From Algoriphagus boritolerans DSM 17298 = JCM 18970 (lineage in GTDB: Bacteria; Bacteroidota; Bacteroidia; Cytophagales; Cyclobacteriaceae), in NCBI RefSeq assembly GCF_900108085.1, contig NZ_FNVR01000002.1:285602-349601 (forward strand): a stretch of 64,000 bases of DNA, read 5' to 3'. Below are positions 53,226 to 62,054 of this stretch, one piece after another. The translations under genes were made by a program, and so were the position numbers. The notes under the pieces were generated by a model. That model worked only from the letters and a program-made list of their open reading frames with translations, did no database searches and was not told the origin of the DNA. The stretch's first letter is position 1, and each line of letters starts with the position of its first letter.

Positions 53226-53440
53226 CACTCTCTTTTTTTGATCTGAAAGAAAGTCTTGTCCATCCGTGGAGGATTGTCCAAGTCATATCCGTAGGCGATG
53301 CTATTGAGGTATTGGTGGATTCTAAGCCGTTCCTGCCAGGTGAGTTTTTGATGTTCCTTCCCGTAGTTTACTTGTTCTGAAGCATTTCTGGCCTGAAAAG
53401 CGGTTCGGTCTAGGTGGTATTTTTTAGGAGATTCAGACAT
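53225..53440 (-). CDS. Small protein of unknown function, coupled to the nucleotidyltransferase
   Basis: 71 residues, charged and mostly helical (LTWQERLRIHQYLNSIAYGY), with no signal peptide or known domain. Its stop codon overlaps the start of the nucleotidyltransferase gene (TGATG), so the two are made together. I recall this small protein accompanying similar nucleotidyltransferases in other Bacteroidota, but cannot confirm it here. Confidence 0.7.
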   Translation of the reverse strand: MSESPKKYHLDRTAFQARNASEQVNYGKEHQKLTWQERLRIHQYLNSIAYGYDLDNPPRMDKTFFQIKKRE

Positions 53441-53494
53441 TTAAAGGATGGAAAACAGCTTAAGGTAGAAAAAAAGAAATATTTTTTGAATTCT

Positions 53495-54088
53495 TCAACT
53501 AGGATTGCTTCGCCTTATCTCTTTTTTTGTGATGTATGAATATCCGAGAAAGCCTTCGAAATATTCCAAAACAACCACTTCCGAATTAGGTACCGTATCT
53601 CTGAGTTCGCAAGGGAACATTAATTGTTTTTCAATTCCATGAATAAAAACTACTATATATGGAGTATTGCATTTGTTACGCTTTCCTTTTGCGAGTTCAC
53701 CTGTATCCCTAATTGGGCAGGTAATGGACTTGGTTATGCTTTTTGGAAAAGTTTTGTTTAATAAAAGAAATGAAAAATAGAATAGACCTCCTCCTACAAC
53801 CACTCCGGTAAAGATGAGTGATATAAACGAAAGCTTTTTTCCTAAGAAAATCCAGAAACTTAGAAATGTAACTATAAAACCAATCGAAACAATACCGAAA
53901 AGATCAGTAGGGTTGATGATAGTGTTCCTGTAAATATTTATAGCAAAAACAACTAGAATAAATGACAGAATGATCAACCCGAAGAAAAGCCCATCCAAAA
54001 CAATATTTCCTTTAGTTTTTGGGACATGTTGTTCGAAGAAGATAAAAGTTTTATCGTCTTTGATGTTAGGTGATTTTGATTTTTTCAT
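53495..54088 (-). CDS. Membrane protein of unknown function
   Basis: 197 residues. Three hydrophobic helices (GLIILSFILVVFAINIY, FGIVSIGFIVTFLSFWIFLG and FISLIFTGVVVGGGLFYFSF) are followed by a soluble C-terminal domain with Cys in TCPIRDTG, NKCNTPY and FPCELRD. I do not recognise the family. It begins 3 bases after the stop of the Ldh-type gene, so it may be expressed from the same message. Base use is more AT-rich than in that gene. Confidence 0.65.
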   Translation of the reverse strand: MKKSKSPNIKDDKTFIFFEQHVPKTKGNIVLDGLFFGLIILSFILVVFAINIYRNTIINPTDLFGIVSIGFIVTFLSFWIFLGKKLSFISLIFTGVVVGGGLFYFSFLLLNKTFPKSITKSITCPIRDTGELAKGKRNKCNTPYIVVFIHGIEKQLMFPCELRDTVPNSEVVVLEYFEGFLGYSYITKKEIRRSNPS

Positions 54089-54091
54089 TCC

Positions 54092-55165
54092 TTAAAACCT
54101 CACCCCAAACCTTTCTCCCAGCTGCGTCAAATCCTTCACCACCGGATCTAGCAGTGGAATTCCTTCGGTTCTGCGAATCACTTCCAATTCCCGCTCGGGA
54201 TCTCCGGGGATTAGGACTTTTTCATTGCCAGGAGTAGGGGTGGCAGATCGAAACCGGGTGATCCAATTATCCATGTGAGTCTTGAATTCATCTGCCGGAC
54301 GGAAGGCATCTACCCGCATCGCGCCGAAAAAGTGGCCGATTCCTTTGCCCACCAAATTAGGCAAGGGATCCAAAAACGCAACAAACGGCGGAACCCAAGG
54401 GCCATAATTGGCGCCGGAGAGTACGGCTGAGAAAATGTCCACGATGGCACCCAATGCGTAGCCTTTGTGCGAACCGTGCTCTCGGTCTCCTCCAAGCGGA
54501 AGTAAAGCTCCCCCGTCTTTTACCCCATTTGCAGAGGTAGTTGGACTTCCTTCTTTGTCTTGGACCCAGCCGGTCGGCGTATCAAGCCCTTTACGTTGCA
54601 GGATTTCAAGTTTTCCGTTTGCAGCTGTGGTAGTTGCCATGTCAGCTACGAATGGAGGTTGGTCTTTTGCCGGAATCGCTACTGAAATTGGGTTAGTGCC
54701 CAAAAGCCTTTCTTTAGAAAATGTCGGTGCCACAAGTGGACTGGCATTGGTCAGGGAAATTCCGATCATGTCGTGTTCCAAAGCCATCATTGCATGATAG
54801 CCCGCGATTCCGAAATGATTCGAATTTTTAACCGAAACCCAGCCGGTACCCACACTTTTAGCTTTTTCGATGGCCACTTTCATCGCAAATGGGGCAACGA
54901 CCAACCCCAAACCGCTGTCTCCATCCATCACCGCTGTGGACGCAGTTTCATAGCTGACATGTATATTCGGAGTGGTATTGATTCTTCCTTTTTCCCATAA
55001 TCTCACATAGCCTGAAAGTCGCGCAACGCCATGACTGTCCACTCCCCGAAGGTCTGCTGAAAGTAAAACTTCCGTGCCAATCTTGGCATCCGCCTCAGGA
55101 CAGCCGATTTTGGTCAACATTTCAAAAGTGAACTGGTAGAGTTGCTCGTAGGAGAAAGTTTGCAT
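54092..55165 (-). CDS. Malate/L-lactate dehydrogenase family (Ldh_2) oxidoreductase
   Basis: 357 residues of the Ldh_2 superfamily (malate, ureidoglycolate and 2,3-diketogulonate reductases), which has its own non-Rossmann NAD(P)-binding fold. Motifs are LSADLRGVDSHGVARLSGYV near residue 50 (catalytic His), NSNHFGIAGYHAMMAL near 120, LLGTNPISVAIPA near 155 and GGDREHGSHKGYALG near 230. The exact substrate is not determined. It is the first gene of the minus-strand run 55165-53495, upstream of the small membrane protein. Confidence 0.88.
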   Translation of the reverse strand: MQTFSYEQLYQFTFEMLTKIGCPEADAKIGTEVLLSADLRGVDSHGVARLSGYVRLWEKGRINTTPNIHVSYETASTAVMDGDSGLGLVVAPFAMKVAIEKAKSVGTGWVSVKNSNHFGIAGYHAMMALEHDMIGISLTNASPLVAPTFSKERLLGTNPISVAIPAKDQPPFVADMATTTAANGKLEILQRKGLDTPTGWVQDKEGSPTTSANGVKDGGALLPLGGDREHGSHKGYALGAIVDIFSAVLSGANYGPWVPPFVAFLDPLPNLVGKGIGHFFGAMRVDAFRPADEFKTHMDNWITRFRSATPTPGNEKVLIPGDPERELEVIRRTEGIPLLDPVVKDLTQLGERFGVRF

Positions 55166-55307
55166 AGGGATTGATTTTTTGCGAGTGCAAAGATAAGCCG
55201 TTAGGCCTCAGATGCACAGCTGATTTTTAGAAAAGCAGGAATAAAAGCGAATCTCAATTAGATCATTCATGCCTGCTTTTTTTCAGTAAATTAGTGGAAC
55301 TGGTTGA

Positions 55308-55433
55308 CCTCGACTTCGCTCGGTCACCGAATAATTATTTTTTTTAGGGTTGGAGGGGAAAATGCGGCAGCGTCGCAATTTCCCCTCCAACCCTCTAATT
55401 ACATAAACTTCCGGACACCGAGCGAAGTCGAGG
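55308..55433. repeat. 126-bp nested inverted repeat in the spacer before the Ldh_2 gene
   Basis: Outer arms at 55308-55324 and 55417-55433 are perfect 17-bp complements (CCTCGACTTCGCTCGGT type). Inside, 55346-55361 and 55379-55394 are perfect 16-bp complements that extend, with one mismatch, towards a short GC-rich loop. The spacer 55166-55517 contains no gene. It looks like a MITE-like or dispersed palindromic element. Confidence 0.75.
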
Positions 55434-55517
55434 GGATGATATTTAGACTGTGATCAATGGAAGAATTCCGAAATCTTTTAAATTCTTAGTGCCTTTCCGC
55501 CGTAGTGGCAAAAAAAA

Positions 55518-56459
55518 CTAAATCGTCACCTGTCCGGCAAGCAATCTGGAGACGGCTCCTTCTTTCAAAGAATAATGAGAGCAAACAATCGCTTCAACTG
55601 GCATATAGCGCAGGATAAATTCGATCAGACAACTCGCCACTACGATCATATCTACCCGCATGGGGATCATTCCGGGGATTTGTAATCGCTGAGATCGATT
55701 TTTTGTCTTTAATAATTCAAAAATTCGCTCAAAGTCAGCGGTTGGAAGCTCGAATACATGCTGCCCCGTTAACTTACACTGAAGCATCGACTCAAAATAA
55801 ATGTCGGTCAGCGTGTCAAAAGTCCCAGAGGCACCAACCAACCCCGTTGGTTTGTAAAGCTGGATCGCCTCAATCAGGGGCTGAAGCTTTTCCAGACAGT
55901 AGGCTTCCAGCTTTTCTACTTCCTCCGGTAAAATCGGATCATGATAATGAAAGGCATCCAAAAGTCGCTGTCCTCCGATTTCAAAGCTTCTTTTCCAAAA
56001 AACATCCTGCGAAGTGCCTATGATAAATTCCACCGAACCACCACCAATGTCCATCATCAAATTTGTATGTCCATTGAGCGAGCCTGAAAGATTTATGCCT
56101 TCATAGATGAGTTGGGCTTCCTGCTCTCCTGATATGACATTGATGTGGATTCCAATGTCTTTTCTGACTTTTTCGACAAACTCAGCACCGTTTTCGGCAT
56201 TTCGTACCGCGCTGGTAGCAAAAGCAAAAATTTGATCAATCTGTTCTCCATCGATCAGGTTTTTAAAATGTCTCAGTGTGTGAAAGGCTCTTTTTTGTGC
56301 TTCAGGAGCAAGTTGGTTTTGGCTGATTCCTCCTTTACCGAGTTTGACTGCGATTTTTTCCTTGTAAAGAGTCTTAAAACCTACTTCATTGATTTCCACC
56401 AATAACAAATGAAATGTATTGGTTCCCATGTCAATCAATGCTGCTTTTCCCGTACTCAT
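55518..56459 (-). CDS. Exopolyphosphatase / pppGpp phosphohydrolase (Ppx/GppA)
   Basis: 313 residues with an actin-like ATPase fold. The phosphate-1 motif IDMGTNTFHLLLVE is near residue 8, and MMDIGGGSVEFIIG near 140 is the phosphate-2 motif. TSAVRNAEN and GLVGASGTFDTLTDI fit the family. It removes terminal phosphate from polyphosphate or pppGpp. It is a short, single-domain version without the C-terminal HD-type domain of E. coli Ppx, as is usual in Bacteroidota. It is divergent from the carboxylase gene. Confidence 0.92.
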   Translation of the reverse strand: MSTGKAALIDMGTNTFHLLLVEINEVGFKTLYKEKIAVKLGKGGISQNQLAPEAQKRAFHTLRHFKNLIDGEQIDQIFAFATSAVRNAENGAEFVEKVRKDIGIHINVISGEQEAQLIYEGINLSGSLNGHTNLMMDIGGGSVEFIIGTSQDVFWKRSFEIGGQRLLDAFHYHDPILPEEVEKLEAYCLEKLQPLIEAIQLYKPTGLVGASGTFDTLTDIYFESMLQCKLTGQHVFELPTADFERIFELLKTKNRSQRLQIPGMIPMRVDMIVVASCLIEFILRYMPVEAIVCSHYSLKEGAVSRLLAGQVTI

Positions 56460-56602
56460 TTTACTGCCAAAATTTTGGATTCGCGAATATAGAAAGTTTT
56501 TTAAATGTTCAAGTTAAGAATCCGGTTCTACCGTGTTAAGCTATTTCGATCCCTTATTTTCGGATTTTTAAGCCTTCCAATTCTTCAATCGAATCAAGGG
56601 GC

Positions 56603-56610
56603 TATATTTG
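56603..56610 (+). promoter_or_regulatory. -7 element (TATATTTG) of the carboxylase gene
   Basis: A perfect TAnnTTTG match 21 bases before the ATG at 56632. Only a weak TTC stands in the -33 position, at 56581-56583. Confidence 0.45.
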
Positions 56611-56631
56611 GCTAGGAAAAAAAATTGAAAT

Positions 56632-58215
56632 ATGTCAGAATTAAATAAACCCATTTATACCCTGCCCGGAAACGCTGAAAAGCTGGAGCTTTTGCAAAAG
56701 AAAAACCATGAAGCACTGAAAGGTGGAGGCGATGAGAGAATTGCAGCTCAGCATAAAAAAGGGAAATTGACAGCCCGCGAACGCGTGGATCTTTTGTTGG
56801 ATGAGGGGACTTTTGAAGAAATAGACAAGTTTGTCATGCATCGGTCCAAGGATTTTGGACTGGATAAAGAGCATTATTTGGGTGATGGTGTGATTACTGG
56901 ATATGGCGAAGTGAACGGGCGCTTGGTTTATGTGTTTTCGCAGGACTTTACGGTTTTTGGAGGCTCCCTTTCTGAAACTCATGCTGAGAAAATCTGCAAA
57001 ATCATGGATATGGCCATGAAAAATGGGGCTCCCGTCATCGGCTTGAATGACTCCGGCGGGGCTAGAATTCAGGAAGGCGTAAATTCATTGGGCGGTTATG
57101 CGGATATTTTTTACAGAAATACGGTGGCCTCGGGAGTGATTCCACAAATTTCGGCCATTATGGGCCCATGCGCCGGAGGGGCAGTTTATTCCCCAGCCAT
57201 TACCGATTTTATTTTGATGGTGGAAAACACCTCTTATATGTTTGTCACCGGCCCTAATGTGGTGAAAACCGTGACTCAGGAAACTGTAACTGCAGAAGAA
57301 CTCGGTGGTGCTTCTACGCACAGTACCAAGTCGGGTGTGACACATTTTGCTTGTGCCAACGAACTCGAAGCTATTCGCCACATCAAACGATTGCTGAGTT
57401 ATATCCCTCAAAACTGTGAAGATCAGGCTCCGGTATATCCGTATGAATTGAAGAAAGATGAATCTAGAAAAGTTTTGGATTCCCTAATTCCGGAAAATCC
57501 CAATCAGCCTTACGATATGCGAGACGTAGTCCGGGGAATCGTAGATGAAGAGTCTTTTTTGGAAGTTCATGAAAACTATGCAGACAACATCGTGGTTGGT
57601 TTTGCAAGAATTGCAGGAAGAAGTATCGGCATTGTGGGCAATCAGCCTCAGTCTATGGCTGGAGTTTTGGACAATCATGCTTCGGTCAAAGCAGCCCGGT
57701 TTGTGCGTTTCTGCGATAGTTTCAATGTCCCGCTGCTGGTTTTGGTAGATGTTCCGGGCTTTTTGCCGGGCACCGATCAGGAGTGGAACGGAATCATTAC
57801 CAATGGAGCCAAATTGCTCTATGCATTTTCTGAAGCGACTGTTCCGAGAATCACGGTGATTACCAGAAAGGCCTACGGTGGAGCCTATGACGTGATGAAC
57901 TCCAAGCATATCGGAGCAGACCTGAATTATGCCTGGCCTACTGCTGAAATTGCAGTGATGGGGGCGAAGGGTGCGGCAGAGATCATTTTCAAAAAAGAAA
58001 TCGCCGAGGCCATCGATCCGGAAGCCAAGCTTCAGGAAAAAGTCGATGAATACACTGCTAAATTTGCCAATCCATACCGCGCTGCTCACCGTGGGTTTAT
58101 CGATGAAGTGATTTTACCATCAGATACGCGAACCAAACTGATCAAAGCTTTCAAAATGCTGGAAAACAAGGTGGATAAGCTGCCTAGGAAGAAGCATGGG
58201 AATATTCCGCTTTAA
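56632..58215 (+). CDS. Acyl-CoA carboxylase beta subunit (carboxyltransferase)
   Basis: 527 residues with two crotonase-like halves. [20 protein letters not shown] near residue 145 and [18 protein letters not shown] near 180 form the acyl-CoA site. [17 protein letters not shown] and [20 protein letters not shown] form the biotin site. [16 protein letters not shown] is typical of propionyl-CoA carboxylase and methylmalonyl-CoA decarboxylase. It would carboxylate propionyl-CoA, or act in the reverse sense, using a biotin carrier encoded elsewhere. The window shows no biotin carboxylase next to it. Confidence 0.92.
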   Translation: MSELNKPIYTLPGNAEKLELLQKKNHEALKGGGDERIAAQHKKGKLTARERVDLLLDEGTFEEIDKFVMHRSKDFGLDKEHYLGDGVITGYGEVNGRLVYVFSQDFTVFGGSLSETHAEKICKIMDMAMKNGAPVIGLNDSGGARIQEGVNSLGGYADIFYRNTVASGVIPQISAIMGPCAGGAVYSPAITDFILMVENTSYMFVTGPNVVKTVTQETVTAEELGGASTHSTKSGVTHFACANELEAIRHIKRLLSYIPQNCEDQAPVYPYELKKDESRKVLDSLIPENPNQPYDMRDVVRGIVDEESFLEVHENYADNIVVGFARIAGRSIGIVGNQPQSMAGVLDNHASVKAARFVRFCDSFNVPLLVLVDVPGFLPGTDQEWNGIITNGAKLLYAFSEATVPRITVITRKAYGGAYDVMNSKHIGADLNYAWPTAEIAVMGAKGAAEIIFKKEIAEAIDPEAKLQEKVDEYTAKFANPYRAAHRGFIDEVILPSDTRTKLIKAFKMLENKVDKLPRKKHGNIPL

Positions 58216-58269
58216 TAGGGGAATTGGTTATTGAGTTATTTGTGATTTGACGCATAACCCTTCTTAAAA

Positions 58270-58652
58270 ATGAATATTAGAACTTTTGAGGATTTGGAAG
58301 TTTGGAAAAAGGGTAGAGATGTCAGACTTTTTGTCCAAACTGTTGTGAAAAAGTTTCCAGCAGAAGAGAAATTTGCTCTTACACTTCAGATCCGAAAATC
58401 TTCAAGGTCAATCACTAATAATATAGCAGAAGGATATGGACGGTTCTTTTACCAAGAAAATATTCAATTCTGTAGAATTTCAAGAGGTTCTCTCACTGAA
58501 CTCTGGACCATATGATCGTTGTTTTCGATGAAAAATATATCAATGATGCAGAATTAAATGAATTTAGAGTATTACAAGATGATTGTTTAAGGCTACTCAA
58601 TGGATACATTAGCTATCCACAAAAAGCGAAAACTGGCTCCTCAAACCAATAA
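58270..58652 (+). pseudogene. Frameshifted four-helix bundle protein (23S rRNA IVP family)
   Basis: The first frame (58270-58515) reads FEDLEVWKKGRDVRLFVQTV and IRKSSRSITNNIAEGYGRF and ends at TGA after SLTELWTI. In the +2 frame starting at 58506, the text continues as DHMIVVFDEKYINDAELNEF and LLNGYISYPQKAKTG to a stop at 58650-58652. The join corresponds to the usual SLxEL-x-DH step, so one base was probably lost near 58506. These small helical proteins were first found as 23S rRNA intervening sequences and are common in Bacteroidota. A sequencing error is the alternative. Confidence 0.75.
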
Positions 58653-58684
58653 CATAATAACCAATAACTCACTAACGATACTAA

Positions 58685-59761
58685 ATGAATAAGTCTAATA
58701 CCCCACTCCACTTCCTCACCACCTACCTCAACAACGCCTCACCAACCGGTTTCGAGGCTTCTGGCCAGCAAATTTGGTTGGATTACATCCGGCCTTTTGT
58801 GGATACTTATTTTACCGATAACTATGGAACAGCTGTCGGAGTGATCAATCCCAAAGCCGAATACAAAGTAGTAATCGAAGCCCACGCCGACGAAATCAGC
58901 TGGTTTGTCAACTACATCAAAGACGACGGCTATATCTATGTCCGCCGAAATGGAGGATCTGATCACATGATCGCACCCTCCATGCGGGTGAATATTCACA
59001 CCGACAAGGGGATTATTCCTGGCGTGTTTGGCTGGCCGGCTATCCATGTGAGAAAAGAGGGAAAAGAAGATGCGCCTACGTTGGACAACATTTTCATCGA
59101 TGTAGGAGCGCGCTCCAAAGCAGAAGTGGAGGAAATGGGAATCCATGTTGGCTGCGTCATCACATTTAAGGATGAATTGATTGAGTTGAACGGGAAGTTT
59201 TGGTCAGGCCGTGGGCTGGATAATCGAATCGGCGGCTACATGATTGCGCAAGTGGCTCGAAAAATCAAAGAAGCCGATATAAAACTTCCTTTCGGTTTGT
59301 ATATCGTCAATGCGGTGCAGGAGGAAATTGGGCTTCGAGGTGCCGAGATGATTGCACACCGGATCAAACCAAACGTAGCCATCATCACGGATGTCTGTCA
59401 CGACACCACAGCTCCGCTTTACAGTAAGGTGACAAGTGGCGATCAAACTGCCGGTAAAGGACCTGTTTTAACCTATGGAGCTTCGGTTCATAAAAAACTG
59501 TTGGATTTGATAATTGCTAAAGCAAAAGAAAAATCAATTCCCTTTCAGCGCTCGGCTGCTTCTAGAGTTACCGGAACAGATACAGATGCTTTTGCTTACT
59601 CCAATGAAGGCGTGCCATCAGCTCTGATTTCCCTTCCTTTGAAGTACATGCATACCACTGTCGAGACTGTTAGCAAAGAAGACATCGAGCATGTGATTAA
59701 GTTGTTGTATGAGTTTTTGGTGGATTTTGATCCAAGTTTTGATTTTAGATATATAAAATAA
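58685..59761 (+). CDS. M42 family metallopeptidase (aminopeptidase)
   Basis: 358 residues. Dinuclear zinc ligands are in VIEAHADEISWFVN near residue 66, SGRGLDNRIGGYMIA near 175, VQEEIGLRGAEMI near 210, ITDVCHDTTAP near 235 and KYMHTTVETVSKED near 322. The catalytic Glu is the first of the EE pair. This is the tetrahedral (TET) aminopeptidase group of cytoplasmic enzymes that degrade peptides. There is no signal peptide. It probably has its own promoter in the short spacer after the pseudogene. Confidence 0.92.
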   Translation: MNKSNTPLHFLTTYLNNASPTGFEASGQQIWLDYIRPFVDTYFTDNYGTAVGVINPKAEYKVVIEAHADEISWFVNYIKDDGYIYVRRNGGSDHMIAPSMRVNIHTDKGIIPGVFGWPAIHVRKEGKEDAPTLDNIFIDVGARSKAEVEEMGIHVGCVITFKDELIELNGKFWSGRGLDNRIGGYMIAQVARKIKEADIKLPFGLYIVNAVQEEIGLRGAEMIAHRIKPNVAIITDVCHDTTAPLYSKVTSGDQTAGKGPVLTYGASVHKKLLDLIIAKAKEKSIPFQRSAASRVTGTDTDAFAYSNEGVPSALISLPLKYMHTTVETVSKEDIEHVIKLLYEFLVDFDPSFDFRYIK

Positions 59762-59773
59762 GCCAACTGCCCG

Positions 59774-59815
59774 CAGTCCACGGTCGACAACTGTGGACTG
59801 TGTACCGTCGACAGT
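59774..59815. repeat. Short palindromic repeat between the peptidase and BtuF-like genes
   Basis: CAGTCCAC (59774) and GTGGACTG pair around GGTCGACAACT, followed by GTACCGTCGAC. The sequence is related to the GTCAACGGTCC repeats at 34644-34670 and contains no gene. Confidence 0.5.
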
Positions 59816-59823
59816 TAACCAGA

Positions 59824-60582
59824 ATGGAATTCACAGATCATCTTAACCGCAGCATTTTTTTACCAAATCTACCAAAGCGAATCATTTCTCTGGTTCCGTC
59901 TCAGACGGAGTTGTTGGTGGATTTGGGTTTGGAGGAAAAGATCGTGGGAGTGACCAAGTTTTGTGTACATCCTGGGCATCTTAGAAAGTCAAAAACAATC
60001 GTTGGAGGCACCAAAAACTACCGTTTTGAGGTGATTGATTCCTTGAAGCCAGATTTGATTATCGGAAACAAAGAAGAAAATGATCAAAAGGGGATTGAGA
60101 AACTGGCCGCAAAATATCCGGTTTGGATGAGTGACATTTTTGATTTGAAAGATTCCCTTCGGATGATTATTGATCTCGGGAAAATTACAGGAACTGAGAA
60201 AAAGGCCACTAGGGTTATTTCTGAGATTGAGTACACTTTTTCTCAGCCGCTAGCCAAGAAAGGAAGTTGCGTGTATTTGATTTGGGAAAATCCAAAGATG
60301 GCAGCTGGCAAGGACACATTTATTGATACCATGCTTTCCTCGGCTGGTTTCGAAAACTTGATTGAGAATAGTCGATACCCGGAATTAATGGAAGAAGAAC
60401 TTATTGACTTGTCGCCTGATTATTTGCTCTTGAGTTCAGAGCCTTTTCCTTTTAAGGAAAAACACATTAAGGCATTACAAAGCATTCTCCCAAATACAAA
60501 AGTCCAGTTAGTGGATGGAGAGATGTTTTCTTGGTATGGGAGTAGACTTTTATATGCAGCAGATTATTTCAAAAGATTATAG
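59824..60582 (+). CDS. BtuF-like helical-backbone metal receptor (cobalamin-type binding protein)
   Basis: 252 residues from the ATG at 59824. A GTG 8 codons earlier lies in the repeat and would add a basic tail. RIISLVPSQTELLVDLGLEE and IVGVTKFCVHPGHLRKS match the first lobe, and KPDLIIGNKEEND the second. A long helix (RMIIDLGKITGTEKKATRVI) connects the lobes. This is the BtuF/TroA fold that binds cobamide or iron chelates. No signal peptide is visible, which is odd for a periplasmic binding protein. It may be a cytoplasmic relative or use a non-classical start. Confidence 0.8.
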   Translation: MEFTDHLNRSIFLPNLPKRIISLVPSQTELLVDLGLEEKIVGVTKFCVHPGHLRKSKTIVGGTKNYRFEVIDSLKPDLIIGNKEENDQKGIEKLAAKYPVWMSDIFDLKDSLRMIIDLGKITGTEKKATRVISEIEYTFSQPLAKKGSCVYLIWENPKMAAGKDTFIDTMLSSAGFENLIENSRYPELMEEELIDLSPDYLLLSSEPFPFKEKHIKALQSILPNTKVQLVDGEMFSWYGSRLLYAADYFKRL

Positions 60583-60697
60583 TCGAAGCATGGCAAGGCT
60601 GCCGATTTCCATTTGTAAAAATTATACTTTCTTGCCGGTACTTTTTTAAAAAATTCAATTAACTTTTCGGCATTAACATTAAACCTATTTCATTTAA

Positions 60698-62050
60698 ATG
60701 AAAAATAACCGAAGGAGCTTTCTGAAAAAGCTAGGTCTGTCAACCGGCGCAGCGGCTTTAGCTCCGTCCATTTTGGCAGAAGCTAATATCATCAATCAAG
60801 AATACCTCAGTAGAACTGAAGGGATTTCAGCTGATCAACCGATCAGACTGGCCTTGATTGGTGCTGGTATTATGGGAACTGAAGACACGAATATTGCTTT
60901 GAAACATGCCAATGTATCCTTAGTTGCAGTTTGTGACTTGTATGACGGCAGACTTGCTTCGGCAAAACAAAAGTGGGGAGACCATCTTTTTACAACTAAA
61001 GATCATAAAGAGATCCTCAAGAGAGCCGATGTAGATGCTGTAATTATCGGAACTCCCGATTCTTGGCACAAGCAGATTTCAATCGATGCTCTTAATGCAG
61101 GAAAGCATGTCTACTGCGAAAAGCCGATGGTTCATTCCGTAGAGGAAGGAGCTGAAGTAATTGAGGCATGGAAAAAATCCGGGAAAGTGATGGTAGTTGG
61201 CTCCCAGGGACTTTCTTCTTTGGGAAATGAAAAAGCCAAAGAATTACTTGCAGCGGGTGTTATTGGTGATTTGGTATATGCTGAGGGTTTCTGGGCGAGA
61301 CATTCTCCGGAAGGTGCATGGCAATACAATGTTCCGGCAGATGGCAATGAAAAAACGGTGGATTGGAAGCGGTACATATCAAATACCACTGCAAGAGACT
61401 GGGATCCATTGCGGTTTTTCCGATGGAGAAATTACCTTGACTATGGTACAGGCATGTCTGGGGACCTCTTTGTACACCTTTTTTCCAGCTTGCATTTCAT
61501 TACCAATTCCAAGGGACCAAACAAGGTTTCTTCAATGGGTGGATTGAGGTATTGGAAAGATGGGAGAGAAGTACCTGATGTTTTGTTGGGTACTTTTGAC
61601 TACCCAGAGACTCCGGAGCACCCAGGATTTAACCTTTCACTTCGTTGTAATTTCGTGGATGGAACTAGCGGTACCACTTATTTGAGAATAGTTGGTACCA
61701 AAGGATCAATGGATGTCAAATGGGAAGAGGTTGTGGTGAAGTTGAATAACAATGCAGAGAGCGAGGATCCGTTTATGAAGGAGCAGGCAAAACTCAGGGC
61801 TGCAACTGGCCAAGAAGAAAGAGCTAAAATTCTTCCTCCAAGAGAAACATCCTATGCAGCAGAGCGGTCGTGGAAGGGCGCCCATTACGATCATTTTGGT
61901 AATTGGTTTAATGCCATAAGAACAGGTGGTACTGTCGTGGAAGATCCTATCTTTGGTTTCCGGGCAGCTGCTCCCGCATTATTATGTAACGACAGCTACT
62001 TTCAGGATAAATTCATTAAGTGGGATCCAGTAAATATGAAATTGATATAA
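60698..62050 (+). CDS. Gfo/Idh/MocA oxidoreductase with twin-arginine signal
   Basis: 450 residues. KNNRRSFLKKLGLSTGAAAL is a Tat signal, so it is a periplasmic NAD(P)-dependent oxidoreductase. The Rossmann motif ALIGAGIMGTEDTNIA is near residue 52, and VYCEKPMVHSVEEGAEV gives the EKP catalytic loop with Lys near residue 140. GTGMSGDLFVHLFSSLHF fits the substrate domain. It is followed after 4 bases by two DUF1080 genes. Related proteins in Bacteroides form, with DUF1080 hydrolases, a pathway that oxidises a glycoside to its 3-keto form and cleaves it. That role is inferred here from order and families. Confidence 0.92.
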   Translation: MKNNRRSFLKKLGLSTGAAALAPSILAEANIINQEYLSRTEGISADQPIRLALIGAGIMGTEDTNIALKHANVSLVAVCDLYDGRLASAKQKWGDHLFTTKDHKEILKRADVDAVIIGTPDSWHKQISIDALNAGKHVYCEKPMVHSVEEGAEVIEAWKKSGKVMVVGSQGLSSLGNEKAKELLAAGVIGDLVYAEGFWARHSPEGAWQYNVPADGNEKTVDWKRYISNTTARDWDPLRFFRWRNYLDYGTGMSGDLFVHLFSSLHFITNSKGPNKVSSMGGLRYWKDGREVPDVLLGTFDYPETPEHPGFNLSLRCNFVDGTSGTTYLRIVGTKGSMDVKWEEVVVKLNNNAESEDPFMKEQAKLRAATGQEERAKILPPRETSYAAERSWKGAHYDHFGNWFNAIRTGGTVVEDPIFGFRAAAPALLCNDSYFQDKFIKWDPVNMKLI

Positions 62051-62054
62051 AACT

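Noticed and set aside
55308..55433. Simple intrinsic terminator of the ppx/gppA gene
   Set aside because: It is far larger than a terminator, has two nested arm pairs and no T run right after the stem in the gene's direction.
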